Assembly: GCA_048213135.1 (NCBI GenBank)
Contig: PS015916.1
Coordinates: 7,431 to 31,190 of the forward strand
Source of the DNA: Reclinomonas americana ATCC 50394
Lineage: Eukaryota; Jakobida; Jakobea; Jakobida
Direction: 5' to 3'
Length of the DNA: 23,760 bases
Below, piece by piece: positions 1-19,500 of this stretch; within the stretch, counting starts at the first letter, position 1, and every line of letters starts with the position of its first letter. The translations under genes and the position numbers were made by a program. Under the pieces are notes generated by a model. That model had not been told where the DNA came from, did no database searches, and saw only the letters and a program-made list of their open reading frames with translations.

Positions 1-3000
1 AGTACTTGGTGGCGTTGCTGAAGCACGCGCGACGACCGTAGTGACCCGGCTCAATCTCCTGAGCGGTGAACATGGCACGCGCAAACTCGACAAACACCAC
101 GACCCAGCCGGCCGACACCACCACCAGGGTCGAGGTGAGCAAAGCAGCACCGAGACCCGTGGAGGGGACCAGCTCATTGGCCTGCACACAGAGGGGCATA
201 TGAGATACTGAAGAAACGACACATTGTTTGCTTGACGAGTGAAACGCACCTTGATGAGGACGCCAAAGAAGAGAATGACCGACAGGTTGATCCACGCCAG
301 CAGTTGCACGTAGTGGTTGACCTGCTGCTTGTACGGGCGACGCTCGGCGTGACCAATGGCAGTGACCGCCACCACACCGAAAGCAGCTGCGCGAATATAA
401 AGTGAGACACACACAGAGACAAGGGAGTGGACCTTTAGAGAAGTAAAGCACACACCAGCAATCTGAGCCACACTGTTGGCGCGATAGGCCAGCAAGAATG
501 CAGCGAGAACAGCCTGTACCAATAGAATGTGAGATCTCTTGCCGATGCACTTCTCCATCACACGCCAACACACCTTGACAGCCAGATCGACCACACCCCA
601 CCACTCACGCTCAAAGCGGTAATCCAGATGCAACACGCTGTGCAGGTCATACACCGCCTCCCACTCCTTCAGGAGCTGGGCGACCTCCTCGCGAGTCGTC
701 TCCTTCTCCGTGCCAGTCGAGTACAGGTCACGCAGCGGGCGACGAGCCAGCGCCGACGCCTCCGACGTGTCCATCTTGTCGGGCACAGCCTCGACAGCAA
801 CAGGCGACGTAATGGCGCTCAAGCGACGGCTCTGTGTGTGGGGGGGATATGAGAAGACGGGAGAAAAATGGAAAGAGCTGTACGCAAAACGCACCGCGCC
901 GCGAATGTTCTCGTCACCCTGCGACAGCTCGTCGACAGAACCAAGGTCGTCGTCGGCGTCGAGCGTGTGCACATTCTGCTGCGCGCGACGAAGGTCGTCG
1001 AGCAGCTGAGCAGCCGCAAGGCGCTCGTCAATCGGCAACAGCTTGATAAAGCTCGGCAGCGAGTCCTCGTCGACCTCATCGAGTCCCTGCTTGGCCAGCT
1101 GCTTGCGCCTGGTGGAGGGGAACGGGAAAAGGGTGATGTTTAGAAGATGATTATGAGAGAAAGAGATACACCTCCCTTCCACTTTCCCACTTTTCGGAGA
1201 CAGAGGGGAGAAGGAAAGTAAAATCTGTCTTTCCTCTGTGCGACTTTCTCTCTCCTCTGGACTCGCAGACAAAGCATGGCTACTTGCTCCTTCTCTATTC
1301 GTATCAAAAATAAAACAGCTTTCACGGGCGGCGTGTAACTTTCCCACTCTTCCACTTGCCTACTCTTTCATGCCTACTCTTCCGTGCCTACTCTTCCACT
1401 TTCCCACTCTTCCACTTGCCGACTTGCCTGCTCTTCCCCCTTCTCCCTCTCTTCCCCTTCTCCTCATCTCTTCCCCTTCTACCCTCTCCTCCCCCTTCTC
1501 CCTCTCCTCCCCCTTCTCCTTCTCCTCCCCCTTNNNNNNNNNNNNNNNNNNNNNNNNNNNNNNNNNNNNNNNNNNNNNNNNNNNNNNNNNNNNNNNNNNN
1601 NNNNNNNNNNNNNNNNNNNNNNNNNNNNNNNNNNNNNNNNNNNNNNNNNNNNNNNNNNNNNNNNNNNNNNNNNNNNNNNNNNNNNNNNNNNNNNNNNNNN
1701 NNNNNNNNNNNNNNNNNNNNNNNNNNNNNNNNNNNNNNNNNNNNNNNNNNNNNNNNNNNNNNNNNNNNNNNNNNNNNNNNNNNNNNNNNNNNNNNNNNNN
1801 NNNNNNNNNNNNNNNNNNNNNNNNNNNNNNNNNNNNNNNNNNNNNNNNNNNNNNNNNNNNNNNNNNNNNNNNNNNNNNNNNNNNNNNNNNNNNNNNNNNN
1901 NNNNNNNNNNNNNNNNNNNNNNNNNNNNNNNNNNNNNNNNNNNNNNNNNNNNNNNNNNNNNNNNNNNNNNNNNNNNNNNNNNNNNNNNNNNNNNNNNNNN
2001 NNNNNNNNNNNNNNNNNNNNNNNNNNNNNNNNNNNNNNNNNNNNNNNNNNNNNNNNNNNNNNNNNNNNNNNNNNNNNNNNNNNNNNNNNNNNNNNNNNNN
2101 NNNNNNNNNNNNNNNNNNNNNNNNNNNNNNNNNNNNNNNNNNNNNNNNNNNNNNNNNNNNNNNNNNNNNNNNNNNNNNNNNNNNNNNNNNNNNNNNNNNN
2201 NNNNNNNNNNNNNNNNNNNNNNNNNNNNNNNNNNNNNNNNNNNNNNNNNNNNNNNNNNNNNNNNNNNNNNNNNNNNNNNNNNNNNNNNNNNNNNNNNNNN
2301 NNNNNNNNNNNNNNNNNNNNCTCCCTCTCTTCCCCCCTTCTCCTCATTTCTTCCCCCTTTCCCCCCCCCATGCACTCACTTGCCAAGACGAATGGCCGTC
2401 TCACGCCACACAGCCGTCTGATGCAGAGCATCGCGGAAGCGGCGGCGAGCCGGGCCAGAGCGGAAGAGCAGCACGTACAACACCGCCGCCGGGAAACCGA
2501 CGGTGAAGCCGGCCAACATAATGGCGACGAATGGCGAGGCCACAATCCACCGCGCGTCGTAGCACTGCACGGCGAGATCGGCGCGCAGGAACGACGTGCC
2601 GTTCGACAGCGACTGGCACTGGAAGAACTGGAACAGCGGCACCGACACACCCGGGTACAGCAGGAAGCACGCTGCACGACCACAGGTAAGAAGAGAGAAA
2701 GTCGGCAAATGTTGTGCGTGACATCGAGACGCAACTCCAAAACATGCGCTCCAGGTACAACTTCAGGCGCTTGCGTCGCTCACCCTGTGCATCGACAGAC
2801 ACGGTGCGCACGAGGCCCTCGGACTCGGCATTGCTGCCAATCTGTATGCAAAAGAAGATGAGCATCAAGTCGGCCTTATCGGTGGACACAATGAGGGTGG
2901 GTGACGCACAAACTGGAACTCGTGATCCTGCGACTTGTTGTCGCTGCGCTTGCGGTACACCGTCACAAAGTACTGCAGCGTCAACAGACCGAGCAGTGTG

Positions 3001-6000
3001 CCGAGCACCAGCGGGTAGGCCGTCAGGCGGGCATAGAAGCCGGTGCTGCCGGGGAAGGTGCACTCCATGAACGCTGAAGCGCGCAGGAACTCGAGATTCA
3101 TCCAGCCCCACAGCGGCTCGAGCACCTCCAGCTGCTTCGGCCACTCGAGCAGGTACGAGTTGATCACCGCCAACAGTTGCACAATGCCCACCATGACTCG
3201 CAGGTTGGCCAGCACAGTGTTGTTGCGCACAAAGTAGAAGATGCCAAAGATGGCCACCACGCCCTGCAATGGCAAGAAAGAGGTGAGAAACTGCCTCTCA
3301 GACCACAAAATGATCTATATGACAAACATCTCCTCACCAACAGGGTCATGGCCAGAGTCACACCACGCACGGCGGCCGACGGGCATTCTGTACAGATGAA
3401 CAGTGAGCATTCCCAAAAGAACAAGCTTGGTCACCAAGCAGACGCAACGCTTGCAAGTGTTGCCAGAGAGCATGAATCCGCTGGCACAAGTGGCGCAACC
3501 GCGACCAGTAAAGCCAGTGGCGCAAGGAGCTGTAGAGGCACGCACAAGGTGAGTATGAAAATAAGCATCATCATCCTGTGCCGACATAACACACGCAACT
3601 CTCTTTGCGACCCGTGCACGCGCCACGCAGCGGGCACGACAGGAACTCGGTCGAGTACGGCGCAGTCTGCCAAAAACCCGGCTCAGCGCCGAGCAGGTTG
3701 CCCTCAGAGCACATGGCATTGATCGGGCACGGCTGGCATGAGAGGTGCGACGGGCTTGTCTCCACCACCACACCCTTGCAGGGCGCGCACGTCACCACGC
3801 CATCGGCCGACTGTGAGAACGTGCCATCGGGGCAAGCAGCCAGACGGGCGCTCAGCGGCAACGTCACCGCCGGCACCGCCGACGAGCGCACCAGCAGGTT
3901 GAACGACAGCGCAGAGGTCTGCGACGTGCCGACAGACACGTTGCTGAAGCACACGCGACCCTGGCTGGCCTGCGCAGCCACGCTTCCGCTAATGACTGGC
4001 GGGGCGACGACAGTGGCAGCGGCCGCAGCAGCTCGCACGCGCTGGCTCGACGTGTCGGTGCTGTTGGTGCTGCCGGCAAGCGAGTCATCAATCGGGACCA
4101 CCGACGACGAGTCCACCGAGATGGACATGAACGAGGAACTGTCGCCGACAATTTGCTGCAGGGAAGAAACAAGGGCAATGAGTGACAAGAAAGAAGAGAG
4201 AGACACAACAAGAGAGGGAGAAAACCGCAACGTTGCCCAGCTGATCGGTGAGCAGCAGGCAGAACTGCGGCAACTGGCTGCCCGGGAACGTGAGCAGCGA
4301 CAGCGGCGCCGAGGCGTCCACAATCAGACGCGACGGCTTGGAGGCCATGTCGAGACCAATCACACTAAAGTTGCCACCAAAGACATTGTTGTCCATGCGC
4401 GGCTTGACTGAGCTCGGCCAGTACACGGCACCGCCCGACACGGAGGCCGAGTTGTTGTTGAACGTCGAGCCCGTGACGGAGCCAATGGCGCTGTCGCGCA
4501 CGTTCGGATCGACGCTGGTGCCGGCCGAGGCCTGGCGCGGCGACGACGAGGAGGCCAGCGCGTTGACGGTGAACGTCGACACCTGCAGGCTGGCGTCTTC
4601 GTTGAGCAGCAGAGCACCACCGCGCTGCGCCGAGTTGCTGGTGAAGATCGAGTCCTGGATGCTGTAGGTGAACTCCTCCGGAGTCGACAGGCCGACACCA
4701 AGGTACACCGCACCACCGACGCCGCCGCTGGCCGAGTTCTGGTCAAATGTCGAGCCCACAATGCTGACCGTGGCACCCTGCACGCCGGGGCGCGCCGGCT
4801 CCAGCACGTGAATGGCACCACCGTTGCCGGTGGCCGAGTTCAGCGAGAAAGCACCGTTGCTGATGCGCAGGTCCAAGCAGCTGGCGCACGCCACGGCGCC
4901 ACCAAACGCCGCAGAGCCGTGATCGAACGACGCGCGGTTCACCAAAAAGGCAGTGTCGCGACCAACGTACACCGCACCACCAGCGCCGTCGGCACCGGCC
5001 GTGTTGCTGGTGAACGTGGGGGCGGTGTTGAGGCGGAGCGAGCTGTTGTCGTCGGCATAAATGGCGCCGCCAGAACCGGTCGGATCGGAAGCCGAGTTCT
5101 TGTCAAACGTCGACGAGGCAACGCTAACTGACGAACGGAGCATGAAAATGGCACCGCCACCCTCGCCCGTCGCCACATTGTTGCTGAAAACCGCATCGGT
5201 AATCGTGCCGGTCGTGTCCTCGAGGTCCACTGTGTGTGTGCAGAGAAAAGGTGGGTGAGTGAGAGTTGAGAGAGAGAGAGAGAGGATGCGTGGGAGTGAC
5301 GCAACATGCGCCACCACGGCTGCCGTGGTTGCCGGTGAAGAGGGTGCCGTCGGCAATCTGAATGGCCGCAAAGCGACCACGGATGGCCGTCTCCAGATTG
5401 TTGGTGAACTGAGAGCTGGCCAAGTTGGCCGCACCACCCATCACCAATACCGCCACTCGCGGCAGGCTGTCAAACGTGCAGTGCGTAAAGCTGGCGGTCG
5501 AGCTCGGCCCGTTCACCACCACAGTCGCCGCCACCGAAGTCTCCGCCACCGACTCCACAAATGTACTCGAGTCGAGGGCGAGCTTGGCATTGGCCAAGTA
5601 AACTGTCACAAGGGAGTGAGTGACTAAGAGAGAGAGAGACGACGCAAAGCAACACGAGGGAGCGCAACTGGACAGTGCCTCAGTGCGGGCGGCAGAGCTG
5701 CCCGAGAAGGTGAGGCCTTGGCCCGAAAGATTGCTGCCGGCGAGGAACAGAGCACCGCCACCAGTGGCCGACGGGTTGGCAATCGAGTTGGTCAAGAAGC
5801 GCGTGCGCGCAATCTATTTGTTGCACGGAGATTTCTATTAGGGCCTTGTGCAAGGATAAAGCAGCGCAAAAAGTGTGGCACACTCACCGAGAACGGCTTG
5901 GTGGCGTCGCCAATCAAGGCCACGGCACCACCCGACTGACCAGCCGAGTTCGACTGGAACTCACTGTCGGTGATCGAAATCGCGATCGTGTCGCGGAACA

Positions 6001-8878
6001 GAGTGGTCTTGGCCGACACGGCACCGCCCGACAAGCCGGCCCTGATATGTTGAGGTGAGCATCACCACCACACAACAATACGATTCTCACTGAAAACGCA
6101 ACGAATTGCCAGTCAGCTTCACGCTCTGCAGCAGCAAGCTGGCGTCCTTGAGCGCCAGTGCGCCACCGAGACCCGCCGTGGCCGAGTTGCCCTCCAGCGA
6201 AGCATTCTGGATGGTGACCGATGCCGGTTGCGCCGACGCCTCAGCCTCCACGGCAATGGCTCCACCGTCGCCGTCGGCCTGGTTGCCGGTGAAATCGCTC
6301 AACGCCAGCAGACTGGCGCTGCCCATCCAAATGGCACCACCAGCACGACCGGCCTTGTTCATCGTAAAGCTCGACACGCTGTCGACGGTGAGCGAGGTGG
6401 CGTTGAAGTTGCCGACCAAGCTGCCACGCAGCACCAGCGCACCGCCAACACCGGCGGCCGAGTTGCCAGAGAACAGAGTGCCATGGAACTGCGCTCAACG
6501 GGAGTGAGCAGGCTGGCATGGCAACACAAATGTGCGCTTCGAGTTCAAACGCAACGTCGTATGCGGCCTGCACCTCGAGGTACAGAGCACCACCGTCGAG
6601 CTGGGCGTGGTTGTTCGTCACACGAGTGTCGGTGAGGCGAGCGCCCTTAATGGCGACCAAGTTGCCCTCCAGACGCGGCAAGTACACGGCACCACCACGG
6701 AAGGCGGTGTTGCCATTCAGGTTGCTGCGATCGAGACGAATCTCGACACCGCCCGTCAGAGCCACGGCACCACCTCCGCCACCAGCGACATTGCTGTCCA
6801 TGGTGGACTCGCTGATGCGCACCGAGTTGAACGCAGTCGACTGCGTGCGGCTCACACTGCCACCATGCACGTGCACGGCACCACCATTCACGCCAGCACT
6901 GTCCCGAGAACAACGAAGGTCAGTGAAAAATGCAGACAAGGGCGCGTCATCAGCAAAGTGCACACACCGGTTGCTGAGGAAGGTGCTCGAGTGAATCCAC
7001 AGCACCCAGTCGGCGTCGGTGGGTGTGCGCATGCTAATGGCGCCACCGCTCGAGGCCGTGCTGCTGCAGCTAGAGAACTTGCTGCTCACAATCTTGACAG
7101 GGGACTGTCGGCGAGCGCTTTGCGGAGTCACTGAGGATGGAGAGAGGACAATGAGTGAGCAGTGGTGGTGATGATGGGTTTCAGGAATGACAATCCCGCT
7201 CACCGACAATGCGAAGCGCTCCGGGTCCGTCAATGGCCTCCAGGTTGGTAAAGGTGCTCTCGGTGATGGCCAGCGGTGAATCGAGGCACACCGAGGTGGG
7301 GCAATTGTCGACCACACTAATGGCGGGACCGTCCGAGTTCTGCACCGTCCAGTACGCAATCGAGATCGACTCGTTGACGTCGGTGGAGCACGGGCGCGGG
7401 CTCGAGGAGAACGAGCGCACAGACACCAGAGCCTTGGAGTAACCGAGAGCTGACGGACGTCGGTTCGGCAGCGAGAAGCTCGTCCACTGCAGAAAGGAAA
7501 AGAGACAGTGAGTGACACACGAAGCACCTTACAGAGAATACCCCTTTCGCACACAGCACTCACCGACACGCGATCAATGGTCACGCCTGGCGCGGCTGTG
7601 CACAGCGCCACAGCGTCGATCATTTCCACGACTGTGTTGTTGAAGTTGTTGTTGAACTGGACGCCCGTCATGTTCAAGTACAGCTGCGTTCCACGAATCG
7701 TGCCGTCAAACTCCTCATTGCCGAGCGACGGGTCTGTGGCAACAATAAAAAGTGAGTCGCGAAAGAAAACAGCCGTTGGTGGAGGGCGGCAACGCAACAA
7801 GTGGTGGTATCGCGATCCATGCCCGACACGGTGACCGTGTCGAGGGTGACAGCGCTATTCGTGCTGCGCGCCAGCTGCGTGCCGCCGACGACCGTCGACT
7901 TGGAGATCGTGAGCGTCGCTCCGTTGGCACCCTGCCAGAAGAGTGGCTTGCGATCGCGCAGCAGTACGCGCGAGTTGATAATGTTCACCGAGCCACCCTG
8001 CAGCGCACGCACGGCAGCCGTGGTGGAGAGGGAGCCACTGACGGCCGGATTGAACGTGATCTCATCCGAGTCGAAACGGGCAGAGCCGGCGCCGAGCACC
8101 TCAGCGACGCCAGCATCGGGACTGGTGCCGACAACCCAGCCCGACTCGAAAATGAGCGACGAGTCCGTGTCCACCGAGAAGGCCGTCGTACCGGCGCACG
8201 GGTACACTGCAGCGCTGTTCACTTGCAGGAACGCGTTCTGTGATTTGGGGGGGCAGGCGATGAGACAGGGGACTTGTTTGAAGTGGGATGGAAGCCTCGC
8301 TACTGACCTCGAGGAAAAACATGGATCCAATCGAGGAAGGAGTGGAAGCCGACGGTGGGCGGCATCGCACAATTGCGTAATTGACCACTCCGGGTGTAGT
8401 GTCCCACGGGTCGATCGACACACAGGCGTTGCGGACGCGCACTGCTGTCGACACATCATTCGGCAGCTGCTTGGCCACGCGAATGGCGGCCGTGGTGCAG
8501 CCGAGCACGCTTACTTGATTGACGGCCTTGGCCACTGTCAAAAACGGCAAATCGGTGGAGCCGACGCCCGTCGTGTCGTTGCCGTCTTGCGCATGCACGT
8601 AGAGCACTGCACATAAAGAGAAGGGAAGAATGACGTGTGTGAGCTCGACAACTAGACGATGCGGGGTCAGTGCGGGTGTTGGGGGACGCACCGCAGGCCT
8701 TGGAAAAGTCGCACGTGGGTGCAGCGGCCGTCGCATGGACTATAATTGGCGAGTGTGTGAGGGGTGAAAATGAGCAAGCATACGGGGGCGGAGGAGGAGG
8801 ATGAGTACACGCACCGAGAGCGACCAGCAGCAGCACCGTCGCCAGCGCGAGTGCAAAATGGCGGTGCGTTAATGACAT
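1..8878 (-). CDS. Pmp-type beta-helix surface protein with C-terminal multi-pass (TRP-like) module, 3' end cut by window
   Basis: Exons on the minus strand: 8878-8815, 8739-8692, 8606-8308, 8237-7799, 7733-7564, 7486-7204, 7130-6968, 6898-6556, 6488-6103, 6041-5888, 5813-5669, 5602-5306, 5229-4232, 4155-3600, 3529-3449, 3387-3338, 3263-2910, 2841-2736, 2671-2380, 1108-895, 831-574, 513-456, 386-250, 181-1. All 23 junctions keep frame, giving 2,025 residues without a stop. Residues 1-28 are a signal peptide (hydrophobic core ALATVLLLVAL, then VHATAAA). From about 480 to 1235 there are roughly 20 Pmp-like GGA[IVL] turns with FxxN partners such as FSNN, FTSN and FNNN, as in right-handed beta-helices. 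About 1345-1480 is Cys-rich and EGF/TNFR-like. Hydrophobic segments follow from about 1480 to 1740 and 1895 to 2010, around nine helices. They are separated by an acidic, charged loop of about 150 residues that reads as cytosolic. The phrases LRADLAVQCYDARW and FEREWWGVVDLA fit the C-terminal module I know from other protist beta-helix proteins, often labelled TRP-like. Ligand binding outside and signalling or channel function in the membrane are inferences. Nine introns start GTTGCG. Exon limits at introns 9 and 12 have alternative donors. Confidence 0.85.
1434..1533. repeat. Polypyrimidine tandem repeat bordering assembly gap
   Basis: The tract repeats the unit ccccttctccctctcct with small variations and runs directly into the Ns. 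The same composition resumes at 2321-2370 on the far side. The gap is therefore probably an unresolved array of this unit. Confidence 0.8.
1534..2320. other. Assembly gap (787 N)
   Basis: This is a run of N flanked on both sides by the same CT-rich repeat. Its true length is unknown. Confidence 1.
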
Positions 8879-16141
<7,263 letters not shown>

Positions 16142-16197
16142 TTACACAAACACTGTCTTCTTTTATAATTTGCGAAACAATATTATCTCTACCACAT
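16142..16197. other. 56-bp convergent intergenic spacer
   Basis: Only 56 bp separate the AlaRS stop (16139-16141) from the stop of the opposite-strand WD40/kinase gene (16200-16198). The spacer is more AT-rich than its surroundings and includes tataattt and aatatta. Both 3' UTRs and poly(A) sites must lie here or inside the neighbouring gene, so the transcripts probably overlap. Confidence 0.8.
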
Positions 16198-16557
16198 TCA
16201 CCAGTCCTCGCACGCCACCTCCTTCTTCATGCGCTCGGTGCGCATCTTTTTCTTCTCCAGCTCGTGTCGCACGGGATCTTGCCGAGTCGTGGGCATATCT
16301 GTGTGTGTGCGCGGTGGTGAGTAGCTGGTGCTGTTGGAGGTTCGCTCGACGACACGGGGACGCAACAGAATCGATCGACTCCCTTGTCCACGATACTCAT
16401 CACGCACGCTGCAGTGAAGAATGGACACAGGCTGCGCACACCGGCGTCAATCACTCGTGTGCGAGCAATGGCATCGCCGGAGATCTCGGGTCGCCGTCGA
16501 ATGGTGGGATACTCGGTAGAGTCGCGTCGCCGATTGCGTTTCTTCTTGTCGCCGGTC

Positions 16558-16595
<38 letters not shown>

Positions 16596-19500
16596 GTAAG
16601 GAGATGGCGGAAATGCAGAGAACAGACAGTCAACGCAACAGCCGAGGAGAAAATGAGATCCATGGTGGCGTTCATCGACATGGTGTCGGGACCTGATGAG
16701 GCACTGAACGTGGGTGGATCGGCCTTGCCGGCGGCGACCACCGTGGCCGACGTGGTGTGCAGCACGGGCATGCCGTCTGCATTCACCGCCGACACCTCCA
16801 GCGTGGGTCCAGCGAGATCGCCGACCGTGCTGCGGATGCTGGACGAGCGCGGCAGTGAGCCCTCCGCAGCCTCGGCCAGTGCGCTACCAGCCGGCGCTCT
16901 CCGTATGCTGGAGGACCGCGGCAGTGCACCCTCAACTGCCTCCGCCACCGCACTACCTGGTGGTGCCCGTCGAATGCTCGAAACGCGTGGGAGTCCGTCG
17001 GAAGCGGCCGCCTCCGCCACTGCGCTGCCGAGAGGAGCGCGACGAACACTCGCCACACGAGGCAATCCCTCGACCTCGGAGGCCGGTCCACGCCGCATGC
17101 TTGAGCTTCGTGGCAGTCCGTCGCCGTCGACTGCGGCCGCCGCCGTTGCCACTGCCGCCGCTGCGTGTGCCGGTGGTGGAGCACGACGCATGCTCGACGA
17201 ACGACGCATACCGACTTGTCCTCTGTGGAAAAAACCACACATTGAGTGACATATCTCTTCTGGGGGAAGACTCGATGCCACGCAACAGAGAGGCCGACGG
17301 AGGAAACTGCGAAAGTGCCTCCAGTGTGCTTCTGGCCGACAGAGACGGTCCTCCAGCTGACCCAGGCACCGACAGCGATGTGCGGCCAGTATTGGGTGTC
17401 GACGGAAGCGGCGAGGCGCCGAGTGTGCTGCCGGCACCAACCCCGAGGCCCACCACACTGTGGTGACGCCCACTTGGTGTGGTGGGCCGTGTGCTACCAC
17501 TGCGCAACGGACGACCATCTCCACCCTCACCCGGCACTGCGAATGCCACCTGTGTTGGCGCGCGTCCGCTGCGAGGTGCTGGCGGAGTGCCAGCCCCCGG
17601 TGTCGGTGCGCCAGAGCCGGAGGCGGAGCCTCCGCCGGCAGACGACGGTGCAGTCACGTTGACAGAGAGGCGACCGCCACCGGGAGGGGCCGATGCCGAC
17701 CTGCGCGAGCCCAACAAGAGCTGCAAGCGGGTCAGTCAAGAGGTGACATGCATTGCATGTGTAGAAACAGTGTCCACGCACTAACCTTTGACACTTTTCG
17801 CGCATTCATCAGTCTCTGTGTGTCCGTGCGCGGCAGGCGCCACTGTGCCTGTGATGGCAAGTGCGGCAGATTGCCGTAAAACATGTCGCCCGAGGGCGAG
17901 AAAAAGAGGACGTCGGATCGCATGCGCTTGTCGACACAGAGCACGACGGCAGCTGGCGACTCGAGCGCACAGATGCGATAGGGAATGGCAAAACTGTCAA
18001 TGTTCCAGCGATGTGACACCGCCGTGTCGTACTCGACGTCGAGAGGCGCCGGTGGCTTGGACACGGCGCCTTCACTGCGCGGCAGCGTCTCCCAGTGCTG
18101 CTGCAACTTGTCTGACGACACCAGCTCGGCCAGCTCCAGCGCTGACAGGCACTGTTCGGCCGTCCAGCGGCGAGTGGGATTCTTGCGCAGGGTCTTGCGG
18201 ATGATCTTGGCCAGCATCGGCTGCTTGACTTGCGACAGATTGAGTGTCAGCTCCAGTGGTCCACACAGTGCCTTGATGCAGTCCTCCTCGCTCCCTTCGG
18301 ACGCCATCAGTGGCTACGGGAGTACAGCAGAGTGAGTGGAGGTAGAAAGAAGGATGGTCTCTCTCTCTCTCAAGTCACCTTGCGGTTGAACATCTCATAG
18401 AGCAGCAGCCCGTAGCCCCACATGTCGAAGGAGCGCAGACCCAACAGCTCGCTGTATTCACCCTGAGAGAGGCGCGCCATTTCCGGTGGACATGTGCTGC
18501 ACACTCGGAGTGTGAGCTTCATCCTTTGTGCGACGACTGCAGCAGCGACAACTACTACTCACTTGATATTCATCCGCTGCTCGAGTGGCTCGTTTTCACG
18601 GCATGCATGCTCAAAGCCGGTCACCTTCCAGCCGGAACCGAAACGCGCCACGTTGGCCGGGGACACGTCGCCGCACACCCAACCCAGTGCATGCAGATCG
18701 CGCAGTCCGCGTGCCACATCAATGGCCACCGAGCAAATATCGGTGTCGCGAATGGAGAAACGCGAGTGCACCAAGTTCGCCAGCGTCTTGTCGGGGTACT
18801 CCATCACCAGACAGCCGTTCGGAGCCTGCGCGGGGTCCTCAAAGTGCTCCCACAGCCGGCACACGTACGGAGACGACACCTCTTGCAGCACTGTGTGTAC
18901 GACAAGAGTGTTTGTGAGAGAGAGAGAGGAGGGGGGATGATCTTGAGATGAGAATGTGTGGACGCACCGGCGAGCGCCGAGTAGTACGCAGGCTTGGACT
19001 CGCAGTACTTGAGCATCACCCGGCGACCAAGTTGCACATCAATGGCGGTGCGCAGGTTCGCGGCCTCCACCGTCTCTTCGGCTTCCGGGGTGAGCAGATA
19101 CCGGCCGCGATACAGGTCCGCTGAGGGGGAATATTGTCAGAAACCAGGTCCCACAAAGGTGATGAACAGCGACTCACCTTGGTGTGCGTCCGTCGCTCGT
19201 TGCTTGAGAAGTAGACTCTGTATGTATGCATTCAACAGTGAGCAGTCATCGCGATGATCAGAGATTGATGCGCTGTTTTCCTTCACGTGCGGCACCTTGC
19301 AATGCTGGTCGGAGAGCACTTTGAGCGCAAAGATGTTGATGCAAGCAGCGTCGCCCTCGGCCGACGCCACGTAAAAATCGTACGACGAGTGCAGGTAGGT
19401 GCAAATCTTCGGCATGGTAGGAACTGCACGCCACACACGCACACACTGGTGAGTCTGATGGTGCAGGGGGGTGTGGAAGAAGACGAACGGTGCACAACTG

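Larger units (their letters stand above)
1109..2379 (-). other. Long intron 19 of the beta-helix gene, containing a gap
   Basis: This 1,271-nt interval lies between phase-compatible exons (phase 2 to 1). The donor is GTGAGT at 2379 and the acceptor CAG is at 1111-1109. Sequenced parts are pyrimidine-rich on the plus strand and purine-rich in the transcript. Positions 1340-1440 hold short variants of the words ttccact, tcccactc and ttgcc. No gene is supported here; the open frames that span it consist mostly of N. Confidence 0.75.

Noticed and set aside
1238-2861. Long open frames on both strands spanning 1238-2861
   Set aside because: Most of their length is N, and the rest is CT-repeat or antisense to exon 19 of the beta-helix gene.
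1-8878. Bacterial or chlamydial Pmp autotransporter
   Set aside because: There are 23 phase-consistent spliceosomal-type introns and a eukaryotic-style multi-pass C-terminus, with no autotransporter beta-barrel region.
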